DNA from: JAPPHA01 sp963662815
Lineage (GTDB): Bacteria > Pseudomonadota > Alphaproteobacteria > Rhodobacterales > Rhodobacteraceae
Reading direction: 5' to 3'
Length of the DNA stretch: 64,000 nt
NCBI GenBank assembly: GCA_963662815.2
Contig: CAXXWA010000040.1
Coordinates: 1-64,000, forward strand
A program made the position numbers and the translations under genes. Below are positions 19,654 to 28,896 of the stretch, one piece after another (within the stretch, counting starts at the first letter, position 1; each line of letters starts with the position of its first letter). The notes beneath the pieces were generated by a model. The model was given only the letters and a program-made list of their open reading frames with translations. It was not told the DNA's origin and made no database searches.

Positions 19654-20712
19654 TCAGCGGACTGCGCGCCCGTCACGGTCGAAAGCGTGGACGCGGTCCC
19701 GGTCAATGCGAACGCCGATGTCGTTTCCGGGGGCAAGGCCCGCCCCTGCGTTGACGCGCATGGTCAGCGAATCTTCCGCCAACCCTGTCTGGAGGTAAAT
19801 GAGTGACTCTGCTCCGAGATCCTCAACGATCTCGATGCGCGCGCTGAAGTCGCCCTCGTCCGAGGCGACCGGCGAGAGGTGTTCCGGGCGGATTCCGAAA
19901 GTCGCGGCCTCTCTTGCGACGGCGCCGAGTCGCGCGCCGAGCCCGTCGCGCGCGATGTCCGTTTCGCCGCCGCCCGGGGTGGCCGGGAAGAAATTCATTG
20001 ACGGCGCACCGATGAATCCGGCGACGAACAAGTTCGCGGGCCGTTCGTAGAGTTCCATCGGTGAACCGAGCTGTTCGACGGTTCCGGCGTTGACGACCGC
20101 GATCCTGTCCGCGAGCGTCATCGCCTCCGTCTGGTCATGGGTCACGTAAATCATTGTCGCGTTGAGGCGCTGATGGAGCCGCGCGATCTCCAGCCGCATT
20201 CGTATCCTGAGGGCTGCGTCGAGATTCGACAGCGGTTCATCGAAGAGGAACACCTCAGGGTCGCGGATGATCGACCGGCCGATGGCCACCCGCTGGCGTT
20301 GTCCGCCGGACAGCTGCCTTGGCTTTCGGTCGAGGAGATGATCGAGTTGAAGAACCCTGCCGACCTCGTTGACTCGCCGCCGGATTTCCGCTGCAGGCGT
20401 TCTCGAGAGCTTGAGGCCGAAGCCGATGTTGTCGGCAACGCTCATGTGCGGAAACAGCGCATAGGACTGGAACACCATCGCAACGCGCCGTTTCGACGGC
20501 GCCGCACGGGTGACATCCCTTTCGCCGATAAGTATGCGGCCGCCAGTCACGTCCTCAAGGCCGGAAATCATCCTGAGGACGGTCGACTTTCCGCATCCGG
20601 ACGGCCCGACCAGAACCAGCAGCTCGCCGTCGCCGACAGCCAGGTCCAGGTCCGAGATCACCCGAACCTGCCCGTATGACTTCGCAATGCCTTCCAGCCG
20701 GACTCCCGCCAT
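19654..20712 (-). CDS. Carbohydrate ABC transporter ATP-binding protein (MalK/UgpC type)
   Basis: The product is the ATPase of a sugar-type ABC importer (CUT1 family). The 352-residue protein has Walker A GPSGCGKST (residues 37-45), the signature LSGGQRQRVAIGRS, Walker B VFLFDEPLSNLD, the switch histidine in YVTHDQTEAM, and a C-terminal TOBE-like regulatory domain. It is the last gene of a four-gene minus-strand operon with two permeases and a binding protein. UgpC/MalK-type ATPases are sometimes shared between importers. The substrate is not known from sequence. Confidence 0.93.
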   Translation of the reverse strand: MAGVRLEGIAKSYGQVRVISDLDLAVGDGELLVLVGPSGCGKSTVLRMISGLEDVTGGRILIGERDVTRAAPSKRRVAMVFQSYALFPHMSVADNIGFGLKLSRTPAAEIRRRVNEVGRVLQLDHLLDRKPRQLSGGQRQRVAIGRSIIRDPEVFLFDEPLSNLDAALRIRMRLEIARLHQRLNATMIYVTHDQTEAMTLADRIAVVNAGTVEQLGSPMELYERPANLFVAGFIGAPSMNFFPATPGGGETDIARDGLGARLGAVAREAATFGIRPEHLSPVASDEGDFSARIEIVEDLGAESLIYLQTGLAEDSLTMRVNAGAGLAPGNDIGVRIDRDRVHAFDRDGRAVR

Positions 20713-20775
20713 TCCCTCGGTAACTCCCCTTTTCAGGCGCCTCGCCTGCGGCCCCTCCTGCCCGGGCCGGCGCCG

Positions 20776-21690
20776 CTACCCCTTGACTGCTCCCATGGTC
20801 ATTCCCTTGATGAAGTACCGCTGGAAGAAAAGGAACACGACGAGAGTCGGAAGGCTGGCGATCAGCGAAAGGGCTCCCTGAACGCCCCAGGCAACCGAAT
20901 ACTGGCCCTTGAGATTGACGATGCCAAGCATGATGGTTCGCTTCTCATCGGACTGCGTGAAAATCAGCGGCCAAAGGAAATCGTTCCAGATCCAGGTGAA
21001 TTGCAGCGTCGCTAGAACGGCAAGCGCCGGAAGGCTGAGCGGCAGCACGACTCTCGTCAGAACCTGCCACTCGTTGGCGCCCTCGAGTATGGCCGCCTCC
21101 CTGAGCGCACCGGGAACGGTTGCGAAGAAATTCCGCATCAGCAGCGTGCAGATCGGAATTCCCATCGCGGTGTGGATGAAGATGATCGGCCAGAGAGTGT
21201 CGATTAGGCCCAGTCCGTTGAACAGTCGGAAGAGAGGAATCAGGATTACCTGCGGCGGGAAAAACATGCCGGAGACGATGGCGAGGAAGAGCAGATTCCC
21301 GCCCCTGAACGGCAACTTGGCGAAGACATACCCGGCAAGCACGCCGAATGCGATCGACAGCGCGGTTGCCGGCAGCGTGACGAGGAAAGTGTTGAGGAAG
21401 TACCTGTGAACCGCCGGATTGAAAACCACCTCCGCGAAATTGCCGAGGTAGATGCGGGCGGGAAACGTCCAGAGTTCCCCGAAGGCGATTTCCCGCGTGG
21501 TCTTGACCGAAGACAGCAGCACGCCGAGCGTCGGCGCGAGGAAGAGCACAGACAGGCAAAGAAGAATCACGAACATGGCGGCTGGCCAGGGATCGAACGG
21601 TTTCGCCGCCGCATCCGCCGCCTGGGATCCGGAGGCCGCGCTCTGCGCGCCGGATTTCCCGAGGCCGCCGTTCTCAGCCATGGATTTCAT
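20776..21690 (-). CDS. Carbohydrate ABC transporter permease (MalG type)
   Basis: This is an inner-membrane permease of the CUT1 sugar importer family. The 304 residues include a hydrophilic N-terminal stretch (about 35 residues) and six predicted transmembrane segments. The EAA loop, which docks on the ATPase, reads EAAILEGANEWQVLTRVVLP. Its start overlaps the upstream permease by 17 bp, so the pair is likely translationally coupled. An alternative start is the ATG at 21681. Confidence 0.92.
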   Translation of the reverse strand: MKSMAENGGLGKSGAQSAASGSQAADAAAKPFDPWPAAMFVILLCLSVLFLAPTLGVLLSSVKTTREIAFGELWTFPARIYLGNFAEVVFNPAVHRYFLNTFLVTLPATALSIAFGVLAGYVFAKLPFRGGNLLFLAIVSGMFFPPQVILIPLFRLFNGLGLIDTLWPIIFIHTAMGIPICTLLMRNFFATVPGALREAAILEGANEWQVLTRVVLPLSLPALAVLATLQFTWIWNDFLWPLIFTQSDEKRTIMLGIVNLKGQYSVAWGVQGALSLIASLPTLVVFLFFQRYFIKGMTMGAVKG

Positions 21691-22555
21691 CCAGCTTGCG
21701 CAACTGCCGGAAGTAGATGCGGATAATGGTCAGCGCAATCAGGAACAGGACCACCGATATCGCGCTGCCGTAGCCCATGAGGTACTTCCGAAAGGATTCG
21801 TTGTACATGTGCATCGCAAGCGTGTCGGAGCTGTGAAACGGGCCACCTCCGGTCATGATGAAGAGGATGTCGAATCCCTTGAGCGAGTTGATCACGCTGA
21901 GCGCGATGACGACGATGGTGGCGGGAGTCAGCAGCGGGATGATTACGAGGCGAATGCGCTGCCAGGCGGACGCTCCCTCTATTTCGCAGACTTCCAGGAG
22001 TTCATCGCGAATGGATACAAGCCCGGCGAGATAGATGACCATCGACAATCCGGTCTGCTGCCATGACCAGGCGACGATGACCGAACCGAGCGCGGTCGCC
22101 GGCTTTGCCAGCCAGGCGATGGTCGGCCGCTCCCCGGTCACCGTCCAGATGACGGTGTTCAGCAATCCCCAGTCCTGCTGGTAGATCCATACCCAGATCT
22201 GGCCGACCACGACGGCCGACAGGCAGATCGGGAGATAGAAGATCGACTTGAAGATGCTTCCGCCGGGAACCCGGCTGTCAATCAGCAGGGCGAGGGCGAG
22301 ACCGAGAAGCGTAGGCAGCATGATTGCGGCAGCCATCCAGATGGCCGTATTGATCGCCGCGTTCATGAACAGCTTGTCAGTGTAGATTCTGGCGAAATTG
22401 CTGAACCCCACATACCGGTACCGGGAGTCGAAACCGTTCCAGTCAGTGAAGCTGTAGTAGAATGAACTTAGGAGCGGCCAGACAACCAGAACAGCGAAAA
22501 CCGCCAGCGGAAGTGCCAGTAGAACTATGCGCCAGAATCGGTTTTCCCGTTCCAA
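21674..22555 (-). CDS. Carbohydrate ABC transporter permease (MalF/UgpA type)
   Basis: This is the second inner-membrane permease of the importer. It has 293 residues with six predicted transmembrane segments starting at about residue 9. The EAA-like loop is CEIEGASAWQRIRLVIIPLL. It lies between the binding protein gene and the MalG-type permease, the standard order for CUT1 importers. Confidence 0.92.
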   Translation of the reverse strand: MERENRFWRIVLLALPLAVFAVLVVWPLLSSFYYSFTDWNGFDSRYRYVGFSNFARIYTDKLFMNAAINTAIWMAAAIMLPTLLGLALALLIDSRVPGGSIFKSIFYLPICLSAVVVGQIWVWIYQQDWGLLNTVIWTVTGERPTIAWLAKPATALGSVIVAWSWQQTGLSMVIYLAGLVSIRDELLEVCEIEGASAWQRIRLVIIPLLTPATIVVIALSVINSLKGFDILFIMTGGGPFHSSDTLAMHMYNESFRKYLMGYGSAISVVLFLIALTIIRIYFRQLRKLDEIHG

Positions 22556-22623
22556 TCGGGCCCCTCCGCATGCGACGGGCCGCCGAGTCGCGTACGGCGG
22601 CCCGCCGATGATATCCCAGGAGC

Positions 22624-23892
22624 CTACTGGGTAAAGGCGTCGGCCGCCGCCGTCGCGGCAGCGGAAAGGATTTCCCCTGCGCGCGACGGGTCGTCCATGA
22701 ACTCCGCGAACATCGAAAGACCGACCTCCGCGACCGGGGGCGGCGTCGCGAGGTCATAATTGAAGGCGAAATGATCGGCATTCGCCACCGTGGCATTGGC
22801 CTTCTGCATCACCGAGTTGTATTCGGACGGATCGACCATGACGTTCGCCGACAAGGCGCCCTGACCCTTTGTCCATGCCGCTTGCACGTCCGGATTCGAC
22901 ACCATGAACGCGAGGAATTCCTCGGCCCCTTCGGTGTTCTGGACATTGGATGAAACCACCAGCCCGTCTACCGGTCCGACGACGGACTTCGGCTGTCCGC
23001 CATCGATTGCCGGGAACGGGAAGAAGTCGTAGTCCTCTCCCGCCACCAGTCCGAGGCCGTTCCAGTAGCCGGTGATCCAGGTCCCCATGAGCGTCATCGC
23101 CGCCTCGCCCCGCGCGACGCGGTCGGACGCATCTGTCCAGTTGTCGGCGTTGGCGTTGGGCACGAAATACCCGGCATCGACGAGAGCGGCCCACATCTCC
23201 ATCGCCCGAGCCACCTCGGGATCGTCATAGGAAGCGGAGCCTTTCATCAACGCCGCCCGGTACTCCGGTCCGGCAGTATTGAGCAAAAGGTAGTCGAACC
23301 AGAACTGGGCCGGCCAGCGATTCATCGACCCGAGCGCCACCGGAGTCACACCCATGCCCTTGAGCTTCTCGCAGAGCGCAAGAAAGTCGTCCCAGGTCGC
23401 GGGAAACTCGGTGACGCCGGCATCCGCCATGACCTTCGCGTTGTAGAACATTCCCGAGTAGTGGTAGTTGAGTGGCACGAGATATCGATTGCCGTTGTAG
23501 ACGGTTGCGCTGTCGGCAACGGACTTCGCGACCACCTCGTCGAGGCCCTTCTCTTTCCACATGCCGTCAATTGGATGCAGGCTGTTGGAGTCCACGACGA
23601 ACTGAACCCGCGCTCCGGCCCAGTAACTGAACACGTCGGGAAGGCTCTGCCCGGCGGCGCGGACAAGGATTCCGGACTTGAAGTCCTCGTGGCCAATCGG
23701 GCTGTCCTTTACGGAATAGCCGGTTGCGGCCTCGAACTTCGCCACCTGTTCGTCGAAGGACTTCTTCCCCAACTCGCCCGTGAAGTAGTGGGTGATGGTG
23801 ACGTCGCCCTGCGAAAAGGAAGGCGATGCGGCGAGCAGAACCGGCAGGACCGCCGCGGCAATCCAGCCGCGGCAACTAACGTGTGTTGACAT
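22624..23892 (-). CDS. Extracellular solute-binding protein, family 1 (sugar ABC transporter)
   Basis: The product is the periplasmic binding protein that gives the importer its specificity. The 422 residues start with a Sec signal peptide (about 1-29, cut near SPSFSQG). The mature part has the family 1 pattern with ITHYFTGELGKKSFDEQ, WAGARVQFV, and PATWDDFLALCEKLKGMG. The ATG at 23892 has an excellent GGGAGGAA ribosome site. It is the first gene of the operon and is divergent from an IclR regulator. Together with the dehydratase and oxidoreductase genes, a sugar or sugar-acid ligand is likely, but the exact one cannot be read. Confidence 0.92.
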   Translation of the reverse strand: MSTHVSCRGWIAAAVLPVLLAASPSFSQGDVTITHYFTGELGKKSFDEQVAKFEAATGYSVKDSPIGHEDFKSGILVRAAGQSLPDVFSYWAGARVQFVVDSNSLHPIDGMWKEKGLDEVVAKSVADSATVYNGNRYLVPLNYHYSGMFYNAKVMADAGVTEFPATWDDFLALCEKLKGMGVTPVALGSMNRWPAQFWFDYLLLNTAGPEYRAALMKGSASYDDPEVARAMEMWAALVDAGYFVPNANADNWTDASDRVARGEAAMTLMGTWITGYWNGLGLVAGEDYDFFPFPAIDGGQPKSVVGPVDGLVVSSNVQNTEGAEEFLAFMVSNPDVQAAWTKGQGALSANVMVDPSEYNSVMQKANATVANADHFAFNYDLATPPPVAEVGLSMFAEFMDDPSRAGEILSAAATAAADAFTQ

Positions 23893-23988
23893 ATGTTCCT
23901 CCCTGGGTTTGAGTTTACTAAATTTGAACCAGACAGCGGAATTTCCCCCGCGAATCGATAAGAGTACAAATATATGATATGTGTCAAC
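23885..23988. promoter_or_regulatory. Divergent promoter region with an imperfect inverted repeat
   Basis: The gap between the binding-protein gene and the iclR-type gene is AT-richer than its surroundings. GTTGACATAT (23885-23894) and ATATGTGTCAAC (23977-23988) form an imperfect inverted repeat that frames it; the second arm has two extra bases. The arms overlap the two divergent start codons. They could be operator sites for the adjacent IclR regulator, but no experiment or match supports this. Confidence 0.3.
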
Positions 23989-24799
23989 ATGGAGCGGCAA
24001 CGTTGAACCGGGATTCGGCAATGCCTGTCTGCTCCTGCGATCCGACCGGACCACACCCGTGCGGGTTCTGAAGTCTCTGATGCGGGGGCTGCGTGCACTC
24101 GACATTCTCGAGACGGCCGACGGCGCGGTCCGGCTGACTGACATTGCTTCAATGCTCGGCGTCAGGAAGTCCAATGCCTCGCACATACTGAAGACGCTGG
24201 TTGCCATGGGATACTGCGAACAGGACTCCTCTCGCCGGTACCGGAGCACGCGAAAGCATCGACCGGGGATCAACCGCCAGCACGTGCTAGACGATGTCAT
24301 CGAATGCCGGAATTCCTGGCGTCCTGTTCTCGAAACGCTCGTCGAGACAACCGGCGAATGCGCGCACCTGGCAGTGCACGTCGGTTCGCGCGTCTGGTAT
24401 ATCGACAAGGTGGATTCCCTGTTGCCTCTCAAGGTCGATCATCCAATCGGTTCGCTCGCCCCGCTGCACTGCACGGCGCTCGGCAAGGCGTTCCTCGCCT
24501 TTTCAGCCGCACGCCCCGAAGAGCCCCTTACGGCCTACACCCAGGCAACGATTACGTCTCCGGACAAGTTGCGTTGCGAGTTGCGGAAGACGCGCGAACG
24601 CGGATACGCGATCGATGACGAGGAGTATGCGCCCGGAATCCGCTGCGTCGCCGGGCCGGTTCTCGACCGGACAAGAGAGATGATTGCCGCGATCGGGGTC
24701 TCAGGTCCCACCGTTCGGATCGGCGACGCCCGTCTCCGCGAATTTGGCGGAATCATCGCCGCATCCTCGCGGAACGGACGGGTGCCGCAGCCGAGATGA
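23981..24799 (+). CDS. IclR family transcriptional regulator
   Basis: The product is an IclR-type regulator with an N-terminal winged helix-turn-helix (RALDILETADGAVRLTDIASML, here read as RALDILETADG and RLTDIASML) and a C-terminal effector domain (GSLAPLHCTALGKAFLAF, ERGYAIDDEEYAPGIRCVAGP). IclR proteins usually control carbohydrate or aromatic catabolism and bind small acids or sugars. The first in-frame start is a GTG at 23981. GTG 24059 or ATG 24080 would give a more typical short N-terminus. It overlaps the next gene by 4 bp and is divergent from the ABC operon. Confidence 0.9.
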   Translation: MSTWSGNVEPGFGNACLLLRSDRTTPVRVLKSLMRGLRALDILETADGAVRLTDIASMLGVRKSNASHILKTLVAMGYCEQDSSRRYRSTRKHRPGINRQHVLDDVIECRNSWRPVLETLVETTGECAHLAVHVGSRVWYIDKVDSLLPLKVDHPIGSLAPLHCTALGKAFLAFSAARPEEPLTAYTQATITSPDKLRCELRKTRERGYAIDDEEYAPGIRCVAGPVLDRTREMIAAIGVSGPTVRIGDARLREFGGIIAASSRNGRVPQPR

Positions 24800-25872
24800 T
24801 CAGCAGGGAGCGGCCACTCGAAGCCGGCTTCATCGGCACCGGCCGGATCTCCGACCTTCACGCGGCCGCCTATTTCGGGAATGCCCGGGCAAGAATCGCC
24901 GCCTTGTGCGACCGGGACGCCGACCTGGCCCGGAGACGGGCGGAGTCCTGGGGCCTCGCCGACGTGTTCATTACCGACGATGTCGATGAGTTGCTGGCGC
25001 GGCCCTCAGTCGATCTCGTCGAAATCCTGCTGCCGCACCACCTGCACTTTCCTGTCGCCATGAAGGCGATCGCCGCCGACAAGATCGTGTCCCTGCAGAA
25101 GCCCATGTGCACGACGCTTGCAGAGGCCGACCTCCTTGTCGAAGCGGTCGAGGCGTCCGGACGGCCCTTTCGAGTCTTCGAGAACTTCGTGTTCTTCCCT
25201 CCCGTCGTTCGCGCAAGGGAGCTGGTGGACGCCGGTGCCATCGGCGACCCGCTCGCGATCCGCATCAAGAGCAACTCCGGGATCAGCCGGACCGCATGGG
25301 AAGTTCCGGAAGCCGCAACGCGCTGGCGCCAGTCGCGGGAGCAGTCCGGCGGCGGTCCGCTGGTTTTCGATGACGGCCATCACAAGTTTGCCCTTGCGAG
25401 GCACTTCATGGGCGATCCCGTCTCGGTTCACGCATATGTCGGAAACACGCGCGTGGCAGACGGCGTCACGCTCGACGCGCCGTCCATCATTTCCTTCCAG
25501 TTCCGGGACGGACGCATCGGCAGCTTCGAAATAGTCCACTCTCCCGAACTCGAAATCGCGACCCGCCACTACGCCCAGGACGACAGGGTGGAAGTCACCG
25601 GAACCCGAGGCGTAATCTGGGTAAATTGCGGTCACGGCCGGTTGCGCGGCGCTGCGCCGGTCGCGGTGTTCCGTGACGGCGAATTGACAACCCATTCCGA
25701 CATGGCGACGGGTTGGGAACAAAGCTTCGCCATGGCGTCGCGGCACTTTCTTGACTGCCTTGCGGAAGAGCGGCCGGCGAACCTGACCGTCCGGGACGCG
25801 AGGCAGGTGCTGCGCTTCGCGCTTGCGGCGGAGGCCTCGGGACAAACCGGTGCGAGGATTGACCTGGAATAG
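24796..25872 (+). CDS. Gfo/Idh/MocA family oxidoreductase
   Basis: The product is an NAD(P)-dependent sugar or polyol dehydrogenase of the Gfo/Idh/MocA family. The Rossmann motif is GFIGTGRISDLH near residues 11-22. The catalytic-lysine region reads LQKPMCTTLAEA, where EKP is more usual. The DDGHHKF segment supplies the histidine of the active site. The 358-residue protein starts with ATG overlapping the iclR stop (ATGA). It is probably co-transcribed with the regulator and the dehydratase downstream. The substrate is unknown. Confidence 0.9.
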   Translation: MISRERPLEAGFIGTGRISDLHAAAYFGNARARIAALCDRDADLARRRAESWGLADVFITDDVDELLARPSVDLVEILLPHHLHFPVAMKAIAADKIVSLQKPMCTTLAEADLLVEAVEASGRPFRVFENFVFFPPVVRARELVDAGAIGDPLAIRIKSNSGISRTAWEVPEAATRWRQSREQSGGGPLVFDDGHHKFALARHFMGDPVSVHAYVGNTRVADGVTLDAPSIISFQFRDGRIGSFEIVHSPELEIATRHYAQDDRVEVTGTRGVIWVNCGHGRLRGAAPVAVFRDGELTTHSDMATGWEQSFAMASRHFLDCLAEERPANLTVRDARQVLRFALAAEASGQTGARIDLE

Positions 25873-26082
25873 GATTGATGCATTGCGTGCATAGCGGCCG
25901 ATCACGGGCGACCAAGCCCGCCGCCGCGTCATCCGCCTGGTGCAAGGACGAATCTTCCTGCCGGGTTCCGCCTCCGCTACAAGGTTTCGGCCAAGTTGTC
26001 GGCGGTTGCCCGCCAGGCGCAACATCCCGCCGCAGTTCCGGCGCCCCGGCGAATCGAGGTCGCCAATTGCCAGGAGACGCCG

Positions 26083-27807
26083 ATGCCGATTCGCCAATTT
26101 GGATTTGACCGTAATCCGACGGATTATGGAGACCCGGAGTTCGCCCGTTATCTCAGACGGTCCTTCGTCAAGTCCATGGGCTATTCCGACGAGGCGCTCG
26201 AGCTCCCCGTCGTCGGAATCTGCCATACGGAGAGCGGATTCAACAATTGCCACAGGCATTTCCCGGATATGATCTCGGCCGCCTGTCGCGGCGTGCTCGC
26301 CGCAGGCGCGCTGCCGGTGCCGTTTCCGGTGATTTCCCTGGGCGAGGTCTTCCTGCACCCGACATCGATGATCTACCGCAACCTGATGGCAATGGCGGTC
26401 GAGGAAATGATCCGCGCCCAGCCCATGGATGCCGTCGTGCTGATGGGCGGCTGCGACAAGACTGTGCCGGCACTTCTCATGGGCGCCCTGTCGGCAGGCA
26501 AACCGGCAGTCCTGCTCGTCGCCGGACCGATGCTGACCGGTCGGCACCGCGGCGAGCGTCTCGGCGCCTGCACGGATTGCCGACGGTTCTGGGCGGCCTA
26601 CCGGTCGGGCGAAATCGATGCGGGTGAAATCGAGGACATAGAAGGCCGCCTCGCGGTCACATCCGGCACCTGCGCCGTCATGGGAACAGCCAGCACCATG
26701 GCCCTCATCGGCGAAACGCTTGGATTCGCGCTACCGGGTACGGCCGCCATTCCAGCGGTCCATGCCGACCGTCTGCGCGCGTCGGAAGAGTCCGGCCGCG
26801 TCGCGGCGCAACTGGCCAGGGCCGGTTCTCCGGTTCCGGCCGACCTCGTTACCGAGGCATCTGTCGAAAATGCCCTCAGGGTGCTCCTCGCGGTCTCGGG
26901 CTCCACCAACGCGGTCATCCATCTTGCGGCGATTGCCGGCCGGGCCGGATGCCGCCTCGATCAAGAACGCCTTAACTCGCTTTCGGAAGACACGCCTGTT
27001 CTCGTCGATCTGAAGCCCGTCGGCTCCGGGTACATGGAGGACTTTCACGAGGCCGGCGGACTGGACGCCGTTCTGCAGGAGCTCTCTGGACGGCTGCGCG
27101 TGGAGTGCGTGAATGTCCGGGGAGAACGGCTTGCTGACAGGATCCGCACCCCCGCACGGGAAACAAGCGCCATGTCGATCATCCGCGCTGCTTCCGATCC
27201 TGTGTCGCCGGTTGGCGGGCTTGTTTCACTTCGCGGCAGCCTGGCCCCTGACGGCGCGATTCTGAAACGCGCGGCGGCTTCGCCCGAACTTCTTGAGCAC
27301 GAGGGTCGCGCAGTCGTCTTCGACTCCCTTCGGGATCTCGCCGAGCGGATCGATGACCCTCGTCTGGACGTCGAGGCCGATGACGTCCTGATTCTCAGGA
27401 ACGCCGGGCCGAAGAGCCCTTCCGGAATGCCTGAGGCAGGCTATCTTCCGATCCCGAAGAAACTCGCGGCGCGCGGCGTGCGCGACATGGTCCGGATATC
27501 CGACGCACGCATGAGCGGCACGGCGTTCGGAACGGTTGTCCTGCACGTTACGCCGGAAGCGGCTCTCGGCGGGCCGCTGGCGCTTGTCAGGACCGGCGAC
27601 CGGGTGAGGCTCTCTGCCGCGAATCTGCGCATCGACCTGTTGGTCGGCGCCGGCGAGCTCGCAGGCCGGCGGAACCAAGGTGGATCGGCATCCGCGAGGC
27701 CGGATGACGCGGAAGAGTTGCCTGCCAGGGGATACCGGCGCCTTTACCGAGACACCGTCCTTCCCGCGACGGAAGGATGCGACCTTGCGTTTCTCCGCGG
27801 TCGCTGA
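26083..27807 (+). CDS. IlvD/Edd family dehydratase (sugar-acid dehydratase type)
   Basis: The enzyme is an iron-sulfur dehydratase of the IlvD/Edd family. The 574-residue protein keeps three cysteines at C56, C124 and C197 that match the cluster ligands of rhizobial L-arabinonate dehydratase with a constant offset of three. Motifs are GICHTESGFNNCHRHF, MGGCDKTVPA, and SGTCAVMGTASTM. Sequence style and context (sugar ABC importer, IclR, Gfo/Idh/MocA) favour a pentonate or hexonate dehydratase over dihydroxyacid dehydratase. The ATG at 26083 follows CAGGAGACG. Confidence 0.88.
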   Translation: MPIRQFGFDRNPTDYGDPEFARYLRRSFVKSMGYSDEALELPVVGICHTESGFNNCHRHFPDMISAACRGVLAAGALPVPFPVISLGEVFLHPTSMIYRNLMAMAVEEMIRAQPMDAVVLMGGCDKTVPALLMGALSAGKPAVLLVAGPMLTGRHRGERLGACTDCRRFWAAYRSGEIDAGEIEDIEGRLAVTSGTCAVMGTASTMALIGETLGFALPGTAAIPAVHADRLRASEESGRVAAQLARAGSPVPADLVTEASVENALRVLLAVSGSTNAVIHLAAIAGRAGCRLDQERLNSLSEDTPVLVDLKPVGSGYMEDFHEAGGLDAVLQELSGRLRVECVNVRGERLADRIRTPARETSAMSIIRAASDPVSPVGGLVSLRGSLAPDGAILKRAAASPELLEHEGRAVVFDSLRDLAERIDDPRLDVEADDVLILRNAGPKSPSGMPEAGYLPIPKKLAARGVRDMVRISDARMSGTAFGTVVLHVTPEAALGGPLALVRTGDRVRLSAANLRIDLLVGAGELAGRRNQGGSASARPDDAEELPARGYRRLYRDTVLPATEGCDLAFLRGR

Positions 27808-28441
27808 GCGGCGCACGAGATGATCGTCCGGCATGCTGAGGGCCGGTCATGTCCAGGGTCTCGTGCAAATTCGACTCGGTTCTCCGGTTGGGTCCGGCGG
27901 CCCCAATTCCGTCGGTCGGCGATCCGGAGCCGCATTCGGTTGCCGGCTTCCGCCGGTGGGTGAAGCCAAGGGATGCGAAACATGCTGCCGGCCGGATCGC
28001 CCGGCAATTGCGGCACAAAGGCTTTTCCCATGCCGGAATTGGAATTGTGATGCTGTGGTCATCAGCCGTGGCGCACGGCCTACTGGTCTTCGGCGGACAG
28101 CTCCAGGGGCCGGGAATCTTGTCAAGTATTTCGCGTCACGGCGGTCGCGAGCAAGTCCTTGATGACGAGCCCGGCGGTTGTGCGAGAATGCTTGCCGGGA
28201 GTACGATTCGCAAACGGACGACGCCGCAGTGCGCGAGAAATGGGTCCAATCTGGTTCGCTTTGGCCGGCAGCAAACCGTCGTGGGCGGAAAAGAAGACCA
28301 TCACGACAGGTGGAGTACTTTTTTCGAGTACGTAGTCATCGCTTACGGAGATTGGAGACTTTTTTTCCGCATGTTGTGCGGTGAAAATTCCTGCACTTGC
28401 GGTGAACGGCAAGCATAATCTCCACAGGAGATGCGGATATT
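27808..28441. other. Unassigned region before the fic remnant
   Basis: No supportable gene is seen in these 634 bases. Several frames are open on both strands without recognisable motifs. Base composition drifts lower in GC towards the right end, where the decayed fic gene begins. Confidence 0.4.
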
Positions 28442-28896
28442 ATGCGTTACATACATGAAAGAGAGGACGGCCTGCCTTTTGGGACGAAGCCACAACCGCT
28501 GTAGAGCTGGCTGCCGTGCGTCACCGCCAGGGTCGATTGCTGGGTAGGATGGAAGGGCTTGGCTTTGATCTGCGCAACAAAGCGATGCTGCGCACCCTGA
28601 CGCAGGATGTCGTCAAGTCCAGCGAAATCGAAAGTGAAACTCTCGACGCCGATCAGGTGCGTTCGTCGATTGCGCGGCGGCTCGGCATCGATGACGGTGC
28701 CTTGACGCAAGCGGACCGGGATGTTGAAGGCGCTGTCGAAATGACGCTCGACGCAACGCGCAACTACGACAAGCCCCTGACCGTAGAGCGCCTCTTCGAC
28801 TGGCATGCCGCCCTGTTTCCGACCGGGCGCAGCGGGATGAGCCGGATTGTCGTTGGCGCGTGGCGGGACGACCGTATAAAAATGGCCGGGATGTAA
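28442..28896 (+). pseudogene. Fic family protein, decayed N-terminal fragment
   Basis: The sequence starts MRYIHEREDG at ATG 28442. It then loses frame at a TTTT run (28477-28480). With one more T the frame reads PFWDEATTAVELAAVRHRQ and continues as KSSEIESETLDADQVRSS and RLFDWHAALFPTGRSGMSR, the N-terminal part of Fic (AMP-transferase) proteins. Fic proteins modify targets or act as toxins. The homology stops at about residue 140 and the frame ends at 28896. The catalytic HPFxxGNGR motif is absent. The gene is therefore broken twice: a one-base loss and a 3' truncation. Confidence 0.75.

Noticed and set aside
18183..19736. A 517-codon open frame on the minus strand
   Set aside because: It is exactly antisense to dddP, whose plus-strand motifs and residue conservation are unambiguous. 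Long antisense frames are common in GC-rich DNA.
25006..26547. A 513-codon open frame on the minus strand
   Set aside because: It is antisense to the Gfo/Idh/MocA and IlvD/Edd genes and has no recognisable motif.
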